From the NCBI GenBank assembly GCA_949316235.1, contig OX438754.1, forward strand, positions 434,001-498,000: a DNA stretch of 64,000 nt. Direction: 5' to 3'. The stretch comes from Oegoconia quadripuncta. Taxonomy: Eukaryota; Arthropoda; Insecta; Lepidoptera; Autostichidae. The notes under the pieces were generated by a model, which was not told where the DNA came from, did no database searches, and saw only the letters and a program-made list of their open reading frames with translations. This document shows, piece after piece, positions 54,085 through 64,000 of this stretch (position 1 is its first letter; every line of letters begins with the position of its first letter). Both the position numbers and the translations under genes were made by a program.

Positions 54085-54187
54085 AATTGTCGTGATTGAT
54101 CAACAAACGAACATCCAAATTTCACATTTATAATATTAGTTTGAAGTTAGATGTAATATTAATAATGTTATGTCAATGTGCACTAAT
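54085..54187. repeat. Duplicate of 10311-10410, left part
   Basis: TCGTGATTGATCAACAAACG through GTTATGTCAATGTGCAC; continues at 54340. Confidence 0.7.
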
Positions 54188-54339
54188 ACATTATTCATAA
54201 TTCATAATTCATTTATTCATAATTCATAATTCATTTATTGTTGCTTTCCATGGTTACAAGGTCTTTCAATTTCATTTTAGTACTTAACATGGAAGCCCTG
54301 TTAGGGCACTACAACTATTATATTATATTATATTATATA
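54188..54339 (-). repeat. Inserted LINE 3' end with ATGAATT-type tail
   Basis: TAATTCATAATTCATTTATT in reverse is a repeat tail plus AATAAATG. The insert splits the duplicated segment. Confidence 0.5.
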
Positions 54340-54374
54340 CATTATTATTATAAAATATTTATAGGCACATTATA

Positions 54375-54742
54375 CAGGGTGATATTGAATTCGTGTAATT
54401 CCCATTAACTGGTGACGCTACTCTTGATTACGAACAACTTTCCCCAAGGAAACATAGTCAAATTCGATCAAAAAATTTTTTCGAATACCCATACAAAGTA
54501 AACCATTCTAAAAACCGACTTTAGTACGAAAGTCCAACAATTTTTGGCCGGTGACTCCACTCCTGATTACGAGCAACTTTCCACTAGGACCCATAGCCGA
54601 ATTCAACCGAAAATTAATGGTGGCTTCAGAATGGTTACTTTGTCTGGGCAATCGAAATTTTTTTGAACGAATTCGTCTATGTTTCCTTAGGGAAAATTGA
54701 TCGTAATCAGGAGAGGAGTGCCCACGGGAATTACACGAATTT
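54375..54742. mobile_element. MITE G, most complete copy
   Basis: Left end CAGGGTGATATTGAATTCGTG; near the right end the inverse GGGAATTACACGAATT. Inner halves are also partly inverted (GATTACGAACAACTTTCC and GGAAAATTGATCGTAATC). No frame. The right terminus is overwritten by the next LINE tail. Partial copies at 10426, 33534, 41209, 57935 and 60370. Confidence 0.65.
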
Positions 54743-54950
54743 AGACATAGACATAGAAACTTTTTATTCAGTGCCACAATACATTGTACAGAACCATAAA
54801 TATAATTATTATTATACAGGAAGAAATCTTAGAATAATGCACAATATAATTGTAGCAGTGAAAGGGCTTGCTGGCTCAGCTAACGCTGCAAACGCTGAAC
54901 GCGCTTACAACACTGATAATTCTGCCAGTGCCTCAAGTGGAAAGTGACGT
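54743..54950 (-). repeat. LINE 3' end with CTATGT-repeat tail
   Basis: On the minus strand GGCACTGAATAAAAAGTTT is followed by (CTATGT)n, ending at 54743. Confidence 0.6.
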
Positions 54951-55194
54951 TCAGCTTAAAACAGAACTTTGGAAGTAAATAAATAATTAGTGGGATGGTA
55001 GCAGTATTGGTTATTTGTCATATAAATTTCATCAATACAATTTTGATTTAATTATTACAGTTTCCATTGTCTAGGTAGGGTTTAAGACATTGGTTTCAGG
55101 GTTCCTTGTGGACTACGGAACGCTATAAAAAGCATACATACATTGACCATTGAATGAACTAATGATTTATTTGCCATCGAATTTGATACATAAC

Positions 55195-55285
55195 GTTTTT
55201 GAATGACTTAGTGACTTTGCGTAAGCGACTGCTATGAACAGCAAGTTTATTTTTATATTTTGGTATTTACATTATCTATTTCACT
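55195..55285 (-). pseudogene. LINE J1-type fragment
   Basis: GACTTAGTGACTTTGCGTAA and ACAGCAAGTTTATTTTTATA match the J1 RT C-terminal region. Confidence 0.5.
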
Positions 55286-55487
55286 ATATTATTATACAAT
55301 ATTCCTAAACTATTTAAGCAGTTAAGTGGAGAATTTCTACCAATTTAGGTACAAAATGCAATGATTGCTATACCATAAAACATTTATGAATTTATAGTGG
55401 CCTGGTCCTACACGCTGGCATATCGACCTCCAGCCATAGCAAGCTTTTAAGGCCTATATTTAGTTATCGACCGCTTGCCTCCCATAC

Positions 55488-55705
55488 CTACGTGAAATTT
55501 TCAGGCACACTCCATTGGTTGGACGCCTCTGACGTCACAACGAGCAGTACACCAATCGGAGAGGGTAGATCTGCGCATGCCAATAGAGCCTTTTCAGGCT
55601 GACTGCGAAGGGAAGCCAGTCTGGGTGAGGTGATCCCAGGTGTGCCAAGCCCGCGCCATCTCAAACAAAGGTCTATATTCTTTTTATTAATAGCGGCCAT
55701 TTTAA
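55488..55705. promoter_or_regulatory. Promoter-like cluster with possible minus-strand first exon
   Basis: Within about 80 bases: a CRE-like TGACGTCA (about 55531), CCAAT boxes in either direction (CCATTGGTTGG, ACCAATCGG, GCCAATAG) and an NRF1-like TGCGCATGC. A YY1-like AAAATGGCCGC on the minus strand (about 55702-55692) overlaps an ATG opening a 70-codon frame (MAAINKKNIDLCLRWRGLGT...). No transcript evidence; the frame is unrecognised. Confidence 0.25.
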
Positions 55706-56194
55706 ATTATTTTTTGAATTGTGAACATTTTGTACGTTGTATTCTAATTGGGTGTTTTTATGAGCAGTGAGTCGTTTAAGAGCCATTTTTAGTTTTGTAA
55801 AATATTAATTGATATTTTTAGATTTAAAAAGTATAAGGTGAAAATTAGTGAACGAATGTGAATACAATATCTTTCAATACAATTTCTGTATAAAATTGGT
55901 ATAAGGGTGTTGTATAACTTGAGGTGGTTACGTAAGTTGTTACGTCGATGATTCTGGTGGTATGTGCGAGTGGGATAGAAGATGTTTGGGTGCACTAGTG
56001 CGAGAGAGACGGCGAGAGTTTTCAGTAGTGATTTTTCAGTGAAGGTCGTGGTACTGAATTTGCCAGTATTGAAAGTGATGATGATAAAATAACTGAAGGT
56101 TCCTTTCTTTATATCCGGATGGCATCATTATTTCTTCACCAAGATATGGTACCACCCCGGCGGTATACCCTTTCAAACGATCAAAGAATTTCAA
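55706..56194. other. No gene recognised
   Basis: AT-rich; short minus frame at 55789-55995 without motif. Confidence 0.45.
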
Positions 56195-56890
56195 ATTAAA
56201 AAAAGATTTATTTCGTAAGATAAATTTATCACTTGAAACCGTCACATTTTTCAACTTAATATTGGGTCTTTACCTATGAAATTGGAGTTTTTTTTCTTCG
56301 TCAATCATATGTACCAATTCCTGCGATTTTCAAAGCTATATCCAAATTTGTTATTTATTTGGAAAATTGAATATTATTTTAAGGTTTAACATGAAATATT
56401 TTTTAATTTCGGGGTTAAATCACATAATAAAAACAATTTGAACAGAGCTCTTTTCATGTACTTCCCATAATCATTTCTTTGATTCGCTGAAACTTTTATA
56501 AAGCGGTTACTTTTAAAAATTAACGCTGCCTATACTTAACTCAATGTTATCCGATAATATACACAAAGTTTAGCTAAATTTGGATTTGCCGTTCCCAAAA
56601 AAAAATCAAAAATGTTTGTATGGAGAAAACAGTCTTAATGAAATTCTTCATACAAAACGCCAATTTCATAGGAATGGACCTAATATTAAAATTATTGACA
56701 TCACTGCTCATTCACAAAGCTGACTCCCCAGAGAAGAACGAGTTAGAAACACAAGGGTTGTTCCTTTTAAGTAGGTTTTGGGTTACAACGTGTAATATTA
56801 TTTCTATATTAGACTGAATATCGCCGAGCGGTCTATGTTCATGCTTGCTTATCACTCAGATAGTCAGAAATTTTAAATCACTTAGTGACT
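56195..56890 (-). pseudogene. LINE J1 3' region interrupted by MITE H
   Basis: J1 UTR at 56195-56260 (GATTTATTTCGTAAGATAAA) resumes at 56685 (GCTCATTCACAAAGCTGACT, CCCCAGAGAAGAACGAG) after MITE H. Confidence 0.7.
56261..56684. mobile_element. MITE H, copy 1 (424 bp)
   Basis: Ends ATTGGGTCTTTACCTATGAA and the near-inverse TTCATAGGAATGGACCTAAT. It is the reverse complement of 62290-62713 with moderate divergence. No coding frame. AT-rich flanks (TAAT/ATTA) leave the target site ambiguous. Confidence 0.75.
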
Positions 56891-57684
56891 TTGTGTAAAA
56901 AGCTGACATGAACAGCAACTTTATTATTATGATTCTTACATGTTTTCGTAAACGCGATGCGAAAGAATTATTGAAATCGTGTCTCAAAATGAAGTGTCAG
57001 AGATAACATAAAGAGTCAAATTGATAACCTCCTCTGTTTTGGAAGTTGGTTAAAGGCGATGCCAACGTGGGATATTTCGCTATAAATTGTGAGATCACGT
57101 AGAGAACGAAATCTCGAAGCCTTATTTTGATATTTACATGGGAATATGTGAACTACAATAAAAACTGATCAGAGTGACTCGGACAATGAAAAGATTCTAA
57201 ATGTGATCGTTATCAAGTACTAACAAACTTTAAAAGTTTGTACCACCACAATAAAAGCCACCCCCACAAAAATTGTAGGGATATATTTTATTTGTTCAGA
57301 TTATTTAGTTAATATTGTTTCTCATCACATTTAGTGCTTATTAATGGTTTGCATACCTATAAGATAACACTTTTTGATTTCAATATGCAGAACTTTCAGA
57401 TGTACTTAACAATTAGGAAATTATTTGTATTTACCCACTTAATTACTCGTGTTGAGTTCCGTGATGATGGGTTTGCCTAATTTGTAGTTTCTATAAGATA
57501 TTTAAAGTGCCTTCCTTATTTTCAAGTCAAGACCTCAAGTCAAGGGCTAACCCGCTGTGGATAAAAAAAAATAAAAAAAATGTACACGTGACAGGTGCAG
57601 GGAAACTTGCAAAACTATAGTGACATATAATAATATGTAGATGTTAAATTTCTATCTTATTTTGTTCATTTTGTGACTTAAGAA
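56891..57684. other. Mostly unassigned; J1 remnant at 56891-56935
   Basis: The first 45 bases continue J1-like sequence (TGACATGAACAGCAACTTTA). The remainder is AT-rich without recognised content. Confidence 0.4.
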
Positions 57685-57804
57685 ATAATCTAGTAATTGT
57701 TTTATGTTTGACGAATCACTTTTATTTTAGAAATCATAAATTTACGGAACTGTATGTATGACTTAATATTGTAAAAGTGAACTAAATAAATCTAATCTAA
57801 TCTA
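57685..57804 (+). repeat. LINE 3' end with TCTAA-repeat tail
   Basis: Near-identical to 36490-36617, with a shorter tail. Confidence 0.7.
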
Positions 57805-57805
57805 T

Positions 57806-57880
57806 AGATATTTTTTGGTGGAAAGTTCCTTGGCCGCCTTTCTCGGCACCTACGGGAAGACACGGGTTGGTTCTATTCTG
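57806..57880 (+). repeat. Repeat P end
   Basis: AGATATTTTTTGGTGGAAAG and GGGAAGACACGGGTTGG. Confidence 0.5.
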
Positions 57881-57934
57881 ATTTAATTTCCCTTACGACT
57901 TTCTCCTATATGTAAATGTAATAATGTAATAATT

Positions 57935-58167
57935 TTCGGCTGGTGACTCCACTTCTGATTACGACCAATTTTCCACTGGGAACCGTAGCCGAATTAAACC
58001 AAAAATTATTGGACTTCCTACTAAAGGAGGTTTCAGAATGGTTTACTTTGTATGGGTCATCGAAGTTTTTTTGATCGAATGCGACTATGGTTACTTGGGG
58101 AAAGTTGTTCGTAATGAAGAGTGGAATGACCAGTTATTGGGAATTACAAGAATTCAAATTCACCCTG
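57935..58167. mobile_element. MITE G, right part
   Basis: GGTGACTCCACTTCTGATTA through GGGAATTACAAGAATTCAAA and terminal CACCCTG. Confidence 0.65.
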
Positions 58168-58314
58168 TATAGACGATTAGGTATGTAGGCGGACTGATTT
58201 CAGATGTCTTACTTTGTAAATTTTATTTAAATGTTATAATTTCTATTTTACAACTGATTACAAACCAAATTCAACATGCAAAACCAAAAGTTACATTTTC
58301 TCTACAAAGAATCG

Positions 58315-58450
58315 GAAGTCATAAGCCATCAGCTTCCTGTTTCAAAATGGCGGCCGGAAGTGGCTCGAGTACCGCTTCCTCTCGCACACATCCGGTTTGG
58401 AGACTGAAGTAGGCGAGGGAAAATATAGACTTTTGCGTCTGCGTAACTTG
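58315..58450 (+). promoter_or_regulatory. Promoter-like element (YY1 and ETS motifs)
   Basis: AAAATGGCGGCCGGAAGTGG contains a YY1-like core overlapping an ATG and an ETS-like CCGGAAGTG. Further ETS-like TTCC cores lie at both sides. The ATG frame closes after 20 codons. It could be the TATA-less start of a plus-strand transcript, but nothing confirms it. Confidence 0.25.
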
Positions 58451-58682
58451 TTCATGTAGAAAGAACGGTCCGTTACAAATAATTATTTATTAAGTGAATA
58501 GTAAAATAATAGTATGTAATATATTTTTATATAAAGAAACGGTATTCTAACTCCTTTAGTTATAGCATAGACTTATAATACCAGAATCAGATCGAACATG
58601 AGTATTAAATTACGTAACCAATTTTCATACAAGGCTTTGACATGGGTATAGGCGGGTGCAAACTCGTCGAATTTGATTATAG

Positions 58683-58967
58683 TGGTGTCGATTCGGTTGC
58701 ACGCAAACTAAACTAAAATCAATTTTAAAGTAGATCTGTCTTTTTCTCTCTGGAACAATATAACGTGACAGCACCAGTCTAAATCTGTTTTTAGTTTGGT
58801 TCGTGTGCAACCGAATCGACACCAACTAAACTAAAACCAATTAAACTAAACTAAAACCAGTTTCGGAGTGGTGCCGTCGCATCGTACTGTTCCAGGGAAA
58901 AACAGACAGTACTACTTTAAAACTGGCTTTAGTTTAGTTTAGTTGGTGTACATCCGAATCGACACCA
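58683..58967. mobile_element. MITE I, two fused copies
   Basis: Copy 1 (58683-58824) has TIRs TGGTGTCGATTCGG and CCGAATCGACACCA with arms of about 35 bases. Copy 2 (about 58818-58967) shares the middle CGACACCA end and terminates ATCCGAATCGACACCA. Both contain the poly-AAACT arm. Confidence 0.75.
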
Positions 58968-59503
58968 TTATCTAGTTTATTATTTTACGAATTAGTTTAT
59001 ACCCAATATAATACGATGTACGTATTTTGAAGTTATACAAGCAATATTTCTATTTAAATATAACCCATCTTGCAGTCGGGTACAAAGAAACAGGTACGTT
59101 AAGCTGCATAGTTGTCCGACGCGTCGTATTTTGCGTATTTAAATTTTGGTCTATGGTTTGAAATCTTTGTCTGTCGTTTTAATAGCAAGATATGATCAAG
59201 GAGAAATTGCAAAGTATATCATTATTGATCGATCATTTCCGACTTTAAAAAAGATGCTTTGTTACTTTGAGAACAGAAGCTGTACCTACAACTCGGACAC
59301 AGTAATGTGGATATTGTCTGTGGTAACGTGGGTCTAGATCGCAAGAACCGATTTTAATTCAGTTTATATGATTCATATGGTAGTCGTATTATAAGATAAC
59401 CCACTGTGACAATCAAACACAACGTTCTAATACTAACTGCCCAATTCGACTCAGTCAACGGTAATTTGATAAATGTACAGGTTTAATTAAATTCTAATGC
59501 ATT
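58968..59503. other. No gene recognised
   Basis: AT-rich; a good acceptor-like TTTGTTACAG ends at 59511, but the following bases carry stops in every frame, so at most a UTR exon starts there. Confidence 0.35.
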
Positions 59504-59703
59504 TGTTACAGACGAACAAGCGGCGCACCATGGGCCACTGCCACCTCAACTAATACATATCAAACATGCACTGAACCTAGTCATAATTATAAAGTAACAT
59601 TAACAATTTTAACAAGTAAACACTAATCGTAACAAACGCGCGCGGACCGGGACATACAACAAACTTTCGACGTAAAAATTAAACAAAATTCGTGGGGCAT
59701 TAG

Positions 59704-59895
59704 TTTTGTGGTTTGTACGGGGTGTGGGGCACTTGCCCCGGGGCGCGACGGTGGAGACGGAAGGCGGGGCGCTGCTCGGGAGGCTGCAGGGCGCGTTGAG
59801 GGACGGCGCCGCTGCGGCTTCGCCCGCCCGTGTCGCCAGCTCCATCCGCGGTTACCTCAGCAACAAGGTCGGCTCGCTACAGCTTCGGGACACAG
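59704..59895 (+). CDS. Putative host-gene coding exon, unrecognised
   Basis: A GC-rich island in AT-rich surroundings. The frame is open from 59676 and ends at a strong donor (GACACAG, then GTGAGT at 59896). The start is set at a possible acceptor (GCATTAG). The peptide reads VETEGGALLGRLQGALRDG, then SSIRGYLSNKVGSLQLRDT. Third positions are G/C-rich, as in highly biased exons. There is no in-frame ATG, so it would be internal or have an upstream start. Domain not recognised; partner exons not found within the window. Confidence 0.4.
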
Positions 59896-60369
59896 GTGAG
59901 TCAACGGTCACCATAGGCTAGTCAAAATATATGATAACTTCCTATTGCTTGTTTTTCTAATTACTCATTTTTCTCTATTTCCATGAACTTCAATAAGAGC
60001 TCAGCGTACGTGAACATTCATAAATAGTACAATTTATGATAATTAAATATGTGGATACCTTAATAATTCATTAATTATATGGTACTCAAAAACAATTGAA
60101 ATGAAGCTGTTGTAAAGGGTCATTGTCAATTATCTTATAAGCTATACAGGTGCTGTAGTTCCCTTATAATGGTTTTCAAAAACCCGTGTTGTGATTTACC
60201 CCATTTGAATGAATTAATAGCTGTAAGTAACTCACGTACATAATATTCTGTAGAGGTTAAGTTAAATAAAACACCTTATCACTAGACATTCATAATTCAA
60301 GGGTTTGAGGTTATCTGAGATTGTAATGAAAATTTATCATCTTATTTCGTTTAATTTTTCACAAAATTT
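59896..60369. other. No gene recognised (intronic if the exon is real)
   Basis: AT-rich, no exon-like island. Confidence 0.4.
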
Positions 60370-60511
60370 TTAGATTGGTGTTTTTTGAAGAGAAAATCCG
60401 ATTGACCGTTTAAAGTTCGTACGATAGAGAATTTCGTAGTGGAAAGTTGTTCGTAATCAGGAGTGGACTCAACGGTGAACAGAAATTATACGAACCCAAT
60501 TGCACCCCGTG
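60370..60511. mobile_element. MITE G-like, right part
   Basis: AGTTGTTCGTAATCAGGAGTG, GAAATTATACGAACCCAA and terminal CACCCCG. Confidence 0.45.
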
Positions 60512-60569
60512 TTCTTCTCGAAAAAACTGATTTATTTCTTGACAAATATTGAAAGCAATGTTCAAAAAT

Positions 60570-60650
60570 TTTATAACAGCCGTTTTACATAGTTGCCGTT
60601 TTATGGAACTTTTAAAATGTATTTAAAGTCTTTCGGATGTCTTCATAAGT
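60570..60650 (-). pseudogene. LINE J1-type fragment
   Basis: ACATAGTTGCCGTTTTATGG and AAAATGTATTTAAAG resemble the J1 C-terminal region at 46430-46500. Confidence 0.4.
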
Positions 60651-61741
60651 CTGCTGTATGAACGCCTATCTCGGGGTATGAATTTGGCATGAGCGAGAGA
60701 ATTTACATTTCATCGCCACGCGCAGTCTGGCTACTAGGCAAGCTTCGTTTGCTTATTTCTTTAACAATTTCTGCAAAAACATTGCTGCTCCTTTGTTGAT
60801 CGCAGCCCCCTATTACGTCATAGTACAGCCCCCTATTTATTTAATAACAGGATTGTACTGCAAATATTTGCTCATCGTTAGACTCGCGCACCGCTCGGTC
60901 ACCGAGACCCCAGCGGGGTTGGTTTTAAGTTTGGAGGTTATGTTTGCGAAATACAAGCACCCTCGGAAATATAGGTACATGTTTGTTTTATGTTATTGAT
61001 TTTTAGACGGTTAGCCGTGTCGACACGAGATGAATGTGATTAACAGTTTTCTTTTGCCGTACTTCAGTGTGTATTAGCAATGAAGGGGTTGATTGAGACA
61101 CAGTGCAGGTAGACCATTGATTAATTTGTATTATGTAGGTATATCTTCTAAGAGAAGATGAGAACGAGACGAGAAGAAGAGAGTTCGATCGCAAATCATA
61201 GCCAATTTATTTTGTTGGTTGTTGTTGTTGTTTTAATTTATCCCAGCAAAGGATACGCAATGGGACTGAGCCATACAGCCTCGTCTTAAGTTTATTTTTA
61301 TGACATTTATTATTGGCTAAAAGCCAAATCTTTTATAATCATTATCCGGGTATTTTTCCTATTAAAATCAGAGCATCATGTCAAATCCGAGTATGTCAAT
61401 TCCGGGGTTGGTTGGATTCGTTCACTAGAAAGAACAGGCTAAGATTATTAGGCCATGCTGCCTTATATTTTTGTTTATTCTTCAACAACGTTGGAAGGCA
61501 AAAGGATCCGATCCCCATACAGCACTAGGCTAAAGCTGTGCTAAGGAAGACTAATTCGTTAGTAGTTTTTCGCTTTGTCTATTTATTACTAAGCTTCAAT
61601 ATTTTCGCAGTAGCGTAAATACATTCCTATTTATATAGCCGATCTAATTATAATAATCGCAAATAATGTTTATCTTGTAATAAATCCACATGGGTATCTC
61701 GATGACTCGTTCTCCACAGGCAAAAAAATTAAAATTGATAT
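60651..61741. other. No gene recognised
   Basis: Several 60-70 codon frames with no motif. A GTT-repeat tract lies near 61215. Confidence 0.45.
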
Positions 61742-61887
61742 TGGTGTCGATTCAGATGTACACCAACTAAACTAAACTAAAACCAGTTTTAAAGTAGTAC
61801 TGTCTCTGTCCCTGGAACAGTACGATGCGACGGCACCACTCCAAAACTGGTTTTTACTATAGTTGGTGTATATCCGAATCAACACCA
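61742..61887. mobile_element. MITE I, single copy (146 bp)
   Basis: TGGTGTCGATTCAGATGTAC and the inverse GTATATCCGAATCAACACCA; the body shares CCTGGAACAGTACGATGCGA with copy 2 at 58.8-58.97 kb. Confidence 0.8.
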
Positions 61888-62289
61888 CTGTGAATGTTTC
61901 AGGAATAAAATAAATGATTTTTCTATTATATTCTATGAATCTTACATTAAATGAAATGATTTTTTTTGCAAGATTATGGGTACAATAAAGGTTTTAAATA
62001 ATATAAGGTTTCCAACGTAATCTGTCAATTGTGGCGTGCAAATATCACAATACAATACAATTTAAATTAGATATTTACAAGTTTCTTTCGATTAGCATTT
62101 TAAAATGTCAGTTACAATTCTCAAAGCAATTACACAATAAATCATTTTAATTTCTAAACAATTGAAAACAGAGAAAAAGATGAAAAAAAGAATGTAATGC
62201 ATAGTCAATTAAAATCATTATTAATATAAAATGTCAAGTGATAAAAAGAATGTATGTCTTTATCATTTAGAAATTATTGTTCATTGAAA
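61888..62289. other. No gene recognised
   Basis: AT-rich; a CAATACAATACAATT tract at about 62049 may be a LINE tail remnant. Confidence 0.4.
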
Positions 62290-62713
62290 TATTAGGTCCT
62301 TACCTATGAAATAGGCGTTTTGTATGAAGAATTTCATTAAGACTGTTTTCTACATATAAACATTTTTGTTTTTTTTTTGGGAACGGCAAATCCAAATTTA
62401 GCTAAACTTTGTGTGTATTATCGGATAACATTAAGTTAGGTATAGGCAGCGTTAATTTTTAAAAGTAAGCGCTTTATAAAAGTTTCAGCGAATCTAAGAA
62501 ATGATTATGGGAAGCACATGAATAGAGTTCTGTTCAAATTTTTTTATTATGTAATTTAGTCCAGAAATTACAAAAATATTTCATGTGAAACCTTGAAATA
62601 ATATTCCATTTTCCAAATAAAAAACAAATTTGAATATAGCTTTGAAAATCGCAGGAATTGGTACATATGATTAACGAAGAAAAAAACTCCAATTTCATAG
62701 GTAAAGACCCAAT
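62290..62713. mobile_element. MITE H, copy 2 (424 bp)
   Basis: Reverse complement of 56261-56684; ends ATTAGGTCCTTACCTATGAA and TTCATAGGTAAAGACCCAAT. Confidence 0.8.
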
Positions 62714-63039
62714 ATAAGCTAGAAGTTGGCACACTGCTTCTAGAACATTTCAATCAGAGCCCGCTGATATTTCATCAGAATTCCAATTTGTCATCAATCA
62801 CTAATCACACATCTTTGACGCGATTACCGGGGAAATTCGATTTGTGACGTCACGAGCCGCGAAGGGGTGTGACCCGGGGTGAGACCCCGACATAATAGGG
62901 TTAACCCCTTGATGAGTTAAAGAGTTTAGTTTCACAATTAGTGTTAAAGGTAATTGTACCTGTTTGACATTCTACAATACTAATACACAAGGGAGATATA
63001 CCTTTTATAAAACATTACGATAATTATTTCAAAACTAAA
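62714..63039. other. No gene recognised
   Basis: Contains a short G+C patch (GAAGGGGTGTGACCCGGGG) at about 62861; nothing else. Confidence 0.45.
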
Positions 63040-63185
63040 GACCCGACAGCATATTTTATATTTTGCGGGCGGATGTCAGTTTTTTAGTTTATAGTAAAAA
63101 TTTGACGCTCTGAGTATCAAGACGAATCTAACGACGTCCTGCCCTTCAAAATCCATCAAGCATGTGGCTGATATGAAGAATGAAC
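63040..63185 (+). repeat. Dispersed repeat, second copy of 23810-23985
   Basis: CCCGACAGCATATTTTATAT, AAGACGAATCTAACGAC. Confidence 0.55.
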
Positions 63186-63431
63186 GACCAGTGTGGTGAG
63201 AAAGATGATATAGAGCAGATTAAAGGATTAAATATGATCTTTAATTGCTGCCTTGAAAACAATCAAAAATTGAGCATGTCTGATGTATTCATGTAGAGAG
63301 TTCCACAGACAGATAGATGGCCTGAAAAGTAAATTCAACTATTCTTTTGGAGGTAGTGGGATTAATCATAATATTCAAACTGTTTGAGATAGAGTCGGCC
63401 ATTTTGTATTCCGTAAATTCATATATATATA

Positions 63432-63751
63432 GAGCGTCTTTGGCTCAGTGGAGGAGACGCAATCTCCCAATTTGAGAAGTCCAGGTTCGATCCCCAGGCA
63501 GGCCATGTTCCAATGAGTTTTTAAATTTAATTACATATGTGCATTTATCCGACTGCACTTAAACGGTGAAGGTAAACATCGTGAGGAAACCTACATACCT
63601 GAGAAATAAAAAAAAATCAAAGGCATCTGAAGTCCGCAACCCGCACTGGGCCAGCGTGGCGAACTATGGCCCATACTCCCTCAATATGAGGGAAGGTCTA
63701 TATACCTGCAGTGGTATGTTTACGGTCTGATTATGATGATAATGATGATTC
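63432..63751 (+). repeat. SINE-3, full length
   Basis: tRNA-like head with A box TGGCTCAGTGGAGG and B box GGTTCGATCCCC. The body is TGTGCATTTATCCGACTGCA and CATCGTGAGGAAACCTACAT, then GGCCCATACTCCCTCAATAT, and a tail of ATGATGATAATGATGATT. Not called as a tRNA gene because of this attached body and tail. Confidence 0.85.
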
Positions 63752-63924
63752 CTTTGGGACTAGATTATAGTGTAAGTGTTTAAAATATTTATTTATTTCT
63801 TTGTGTACTGATAACAAATCGCGTAGGCTCAAAACGACGTCCTCTAAATGTCGGATGTTTGGTTTTCCGTTATGACATATTGATTACTTTGGCATAGAAT
63901 TCGAAAGTAATTATAAATATCTTT

Positions 63925-64000
63925 GCGCATACACACAGCTCCATCTAGTTCCACACTAAGCGACTAGGTTTGTATTATGAATACCAGATGGTTGATAAAC
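63925..64000 (-). repeat. SINE-2 3' part, cut by the window edge
   Basis: CACACAGCTCCATCTAGTTC and GAATACCAGATGGTTGATAA are reversed SINE-2. Confidence 0.75.

Noticed and set aside
63432..63506. tRNA gene at the SINE-3 head (also the SINE-1 and SINE-2 heads)
   Set aside because: A and B boxes are present but each is joined to a conserved SINE body and tail and occurs in several copies; no convincing independent cloverleaf.

Overview
The window looks like repeat-dense, AT-rich nuclear DNA of a moth or butterfly. I infer this from its repeats: Lep1-type Helitrons ending in a hairpin plus CTAG, three tRNA-derived SINE families, Jockey/CR1-type LINEs with microsatellite tails, piggyBac-, mariner- and Harbinger-type relics, and the GACGTCCACTGCTGGA dispersed repeat. 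I find no complete host gene, no rRNA gene, no free-standing tRNA gene and no CRISPR array. The only possible host signals are three putative exons (25.52, 12.83-12.98 and 59.70-59.90 kb) and two promoter-like clusters (55.5 and 58.35 kb).

Layout. 0-4 kb: SINE and LINE fragments plus an 86-bp hairpin-bearing tandem array. 4.0-9.2 kb: an apparently full-length non-LTR retrotransposon on the minus strand (LINE A), inserted inside a SINE; it has ORF1 (zinc finger, coiled coil, baculovirus-FP-like domain), ORF2 (endonuclease plus reverse transcriptase) and an unexplained 244-codon open frame bridging the two. 9.2-18.5 kb: Helitron pieces, a 1.08-kb TIR element, an 825-bp mariner-type MITE with 268-bp TIRs, SINEs. 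18.5-20.1 kb: a 5'-truncated LINE with an intact RNase H domain fused to a dispersed repeat. 21.4-23.1 kb: one LINE copy split by a piggyBac-like MITE and by another LINE. 26.0-32.0 kb: a nest in which LINE B (ORF1 plus ORF2) sits inside the gag gene of a truncated Copia element, whose other end abuts half of a mariner-type transposon, the likely parent of the 13.8-kb MITE. 36.7-38.3 kb: two abutting Helitrons, the first carrying about 1.07 kb of (GT)n/(GTGTGC)n/(GTGC)n. 39.0-40.9 kb: a Harbinger remnant with a transposase N-terminus, then a 1,140-bp GC-rich element with about 120-bp TIRs and a 9-bp target duplication. 41-64 kb: scattered SINEs, LINE 3' ends and MITEs, with the putative host exon at 59.7 kb.

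How the parts relate. Almost everything is selfish DNA. SINEs and MITEs depend on proteins encoded elsewhere; LINE A and LINE B could encode their own replication proteins. The nesting gives a relative chronology: SINE-2 before LINE A, Copia before LINE B, and LINE J1 before both the piggyBac MITE and LINE E. Family names rest on motif recognition from the sequence alone; letters such as J1, K, P, G, H and I are local labels.
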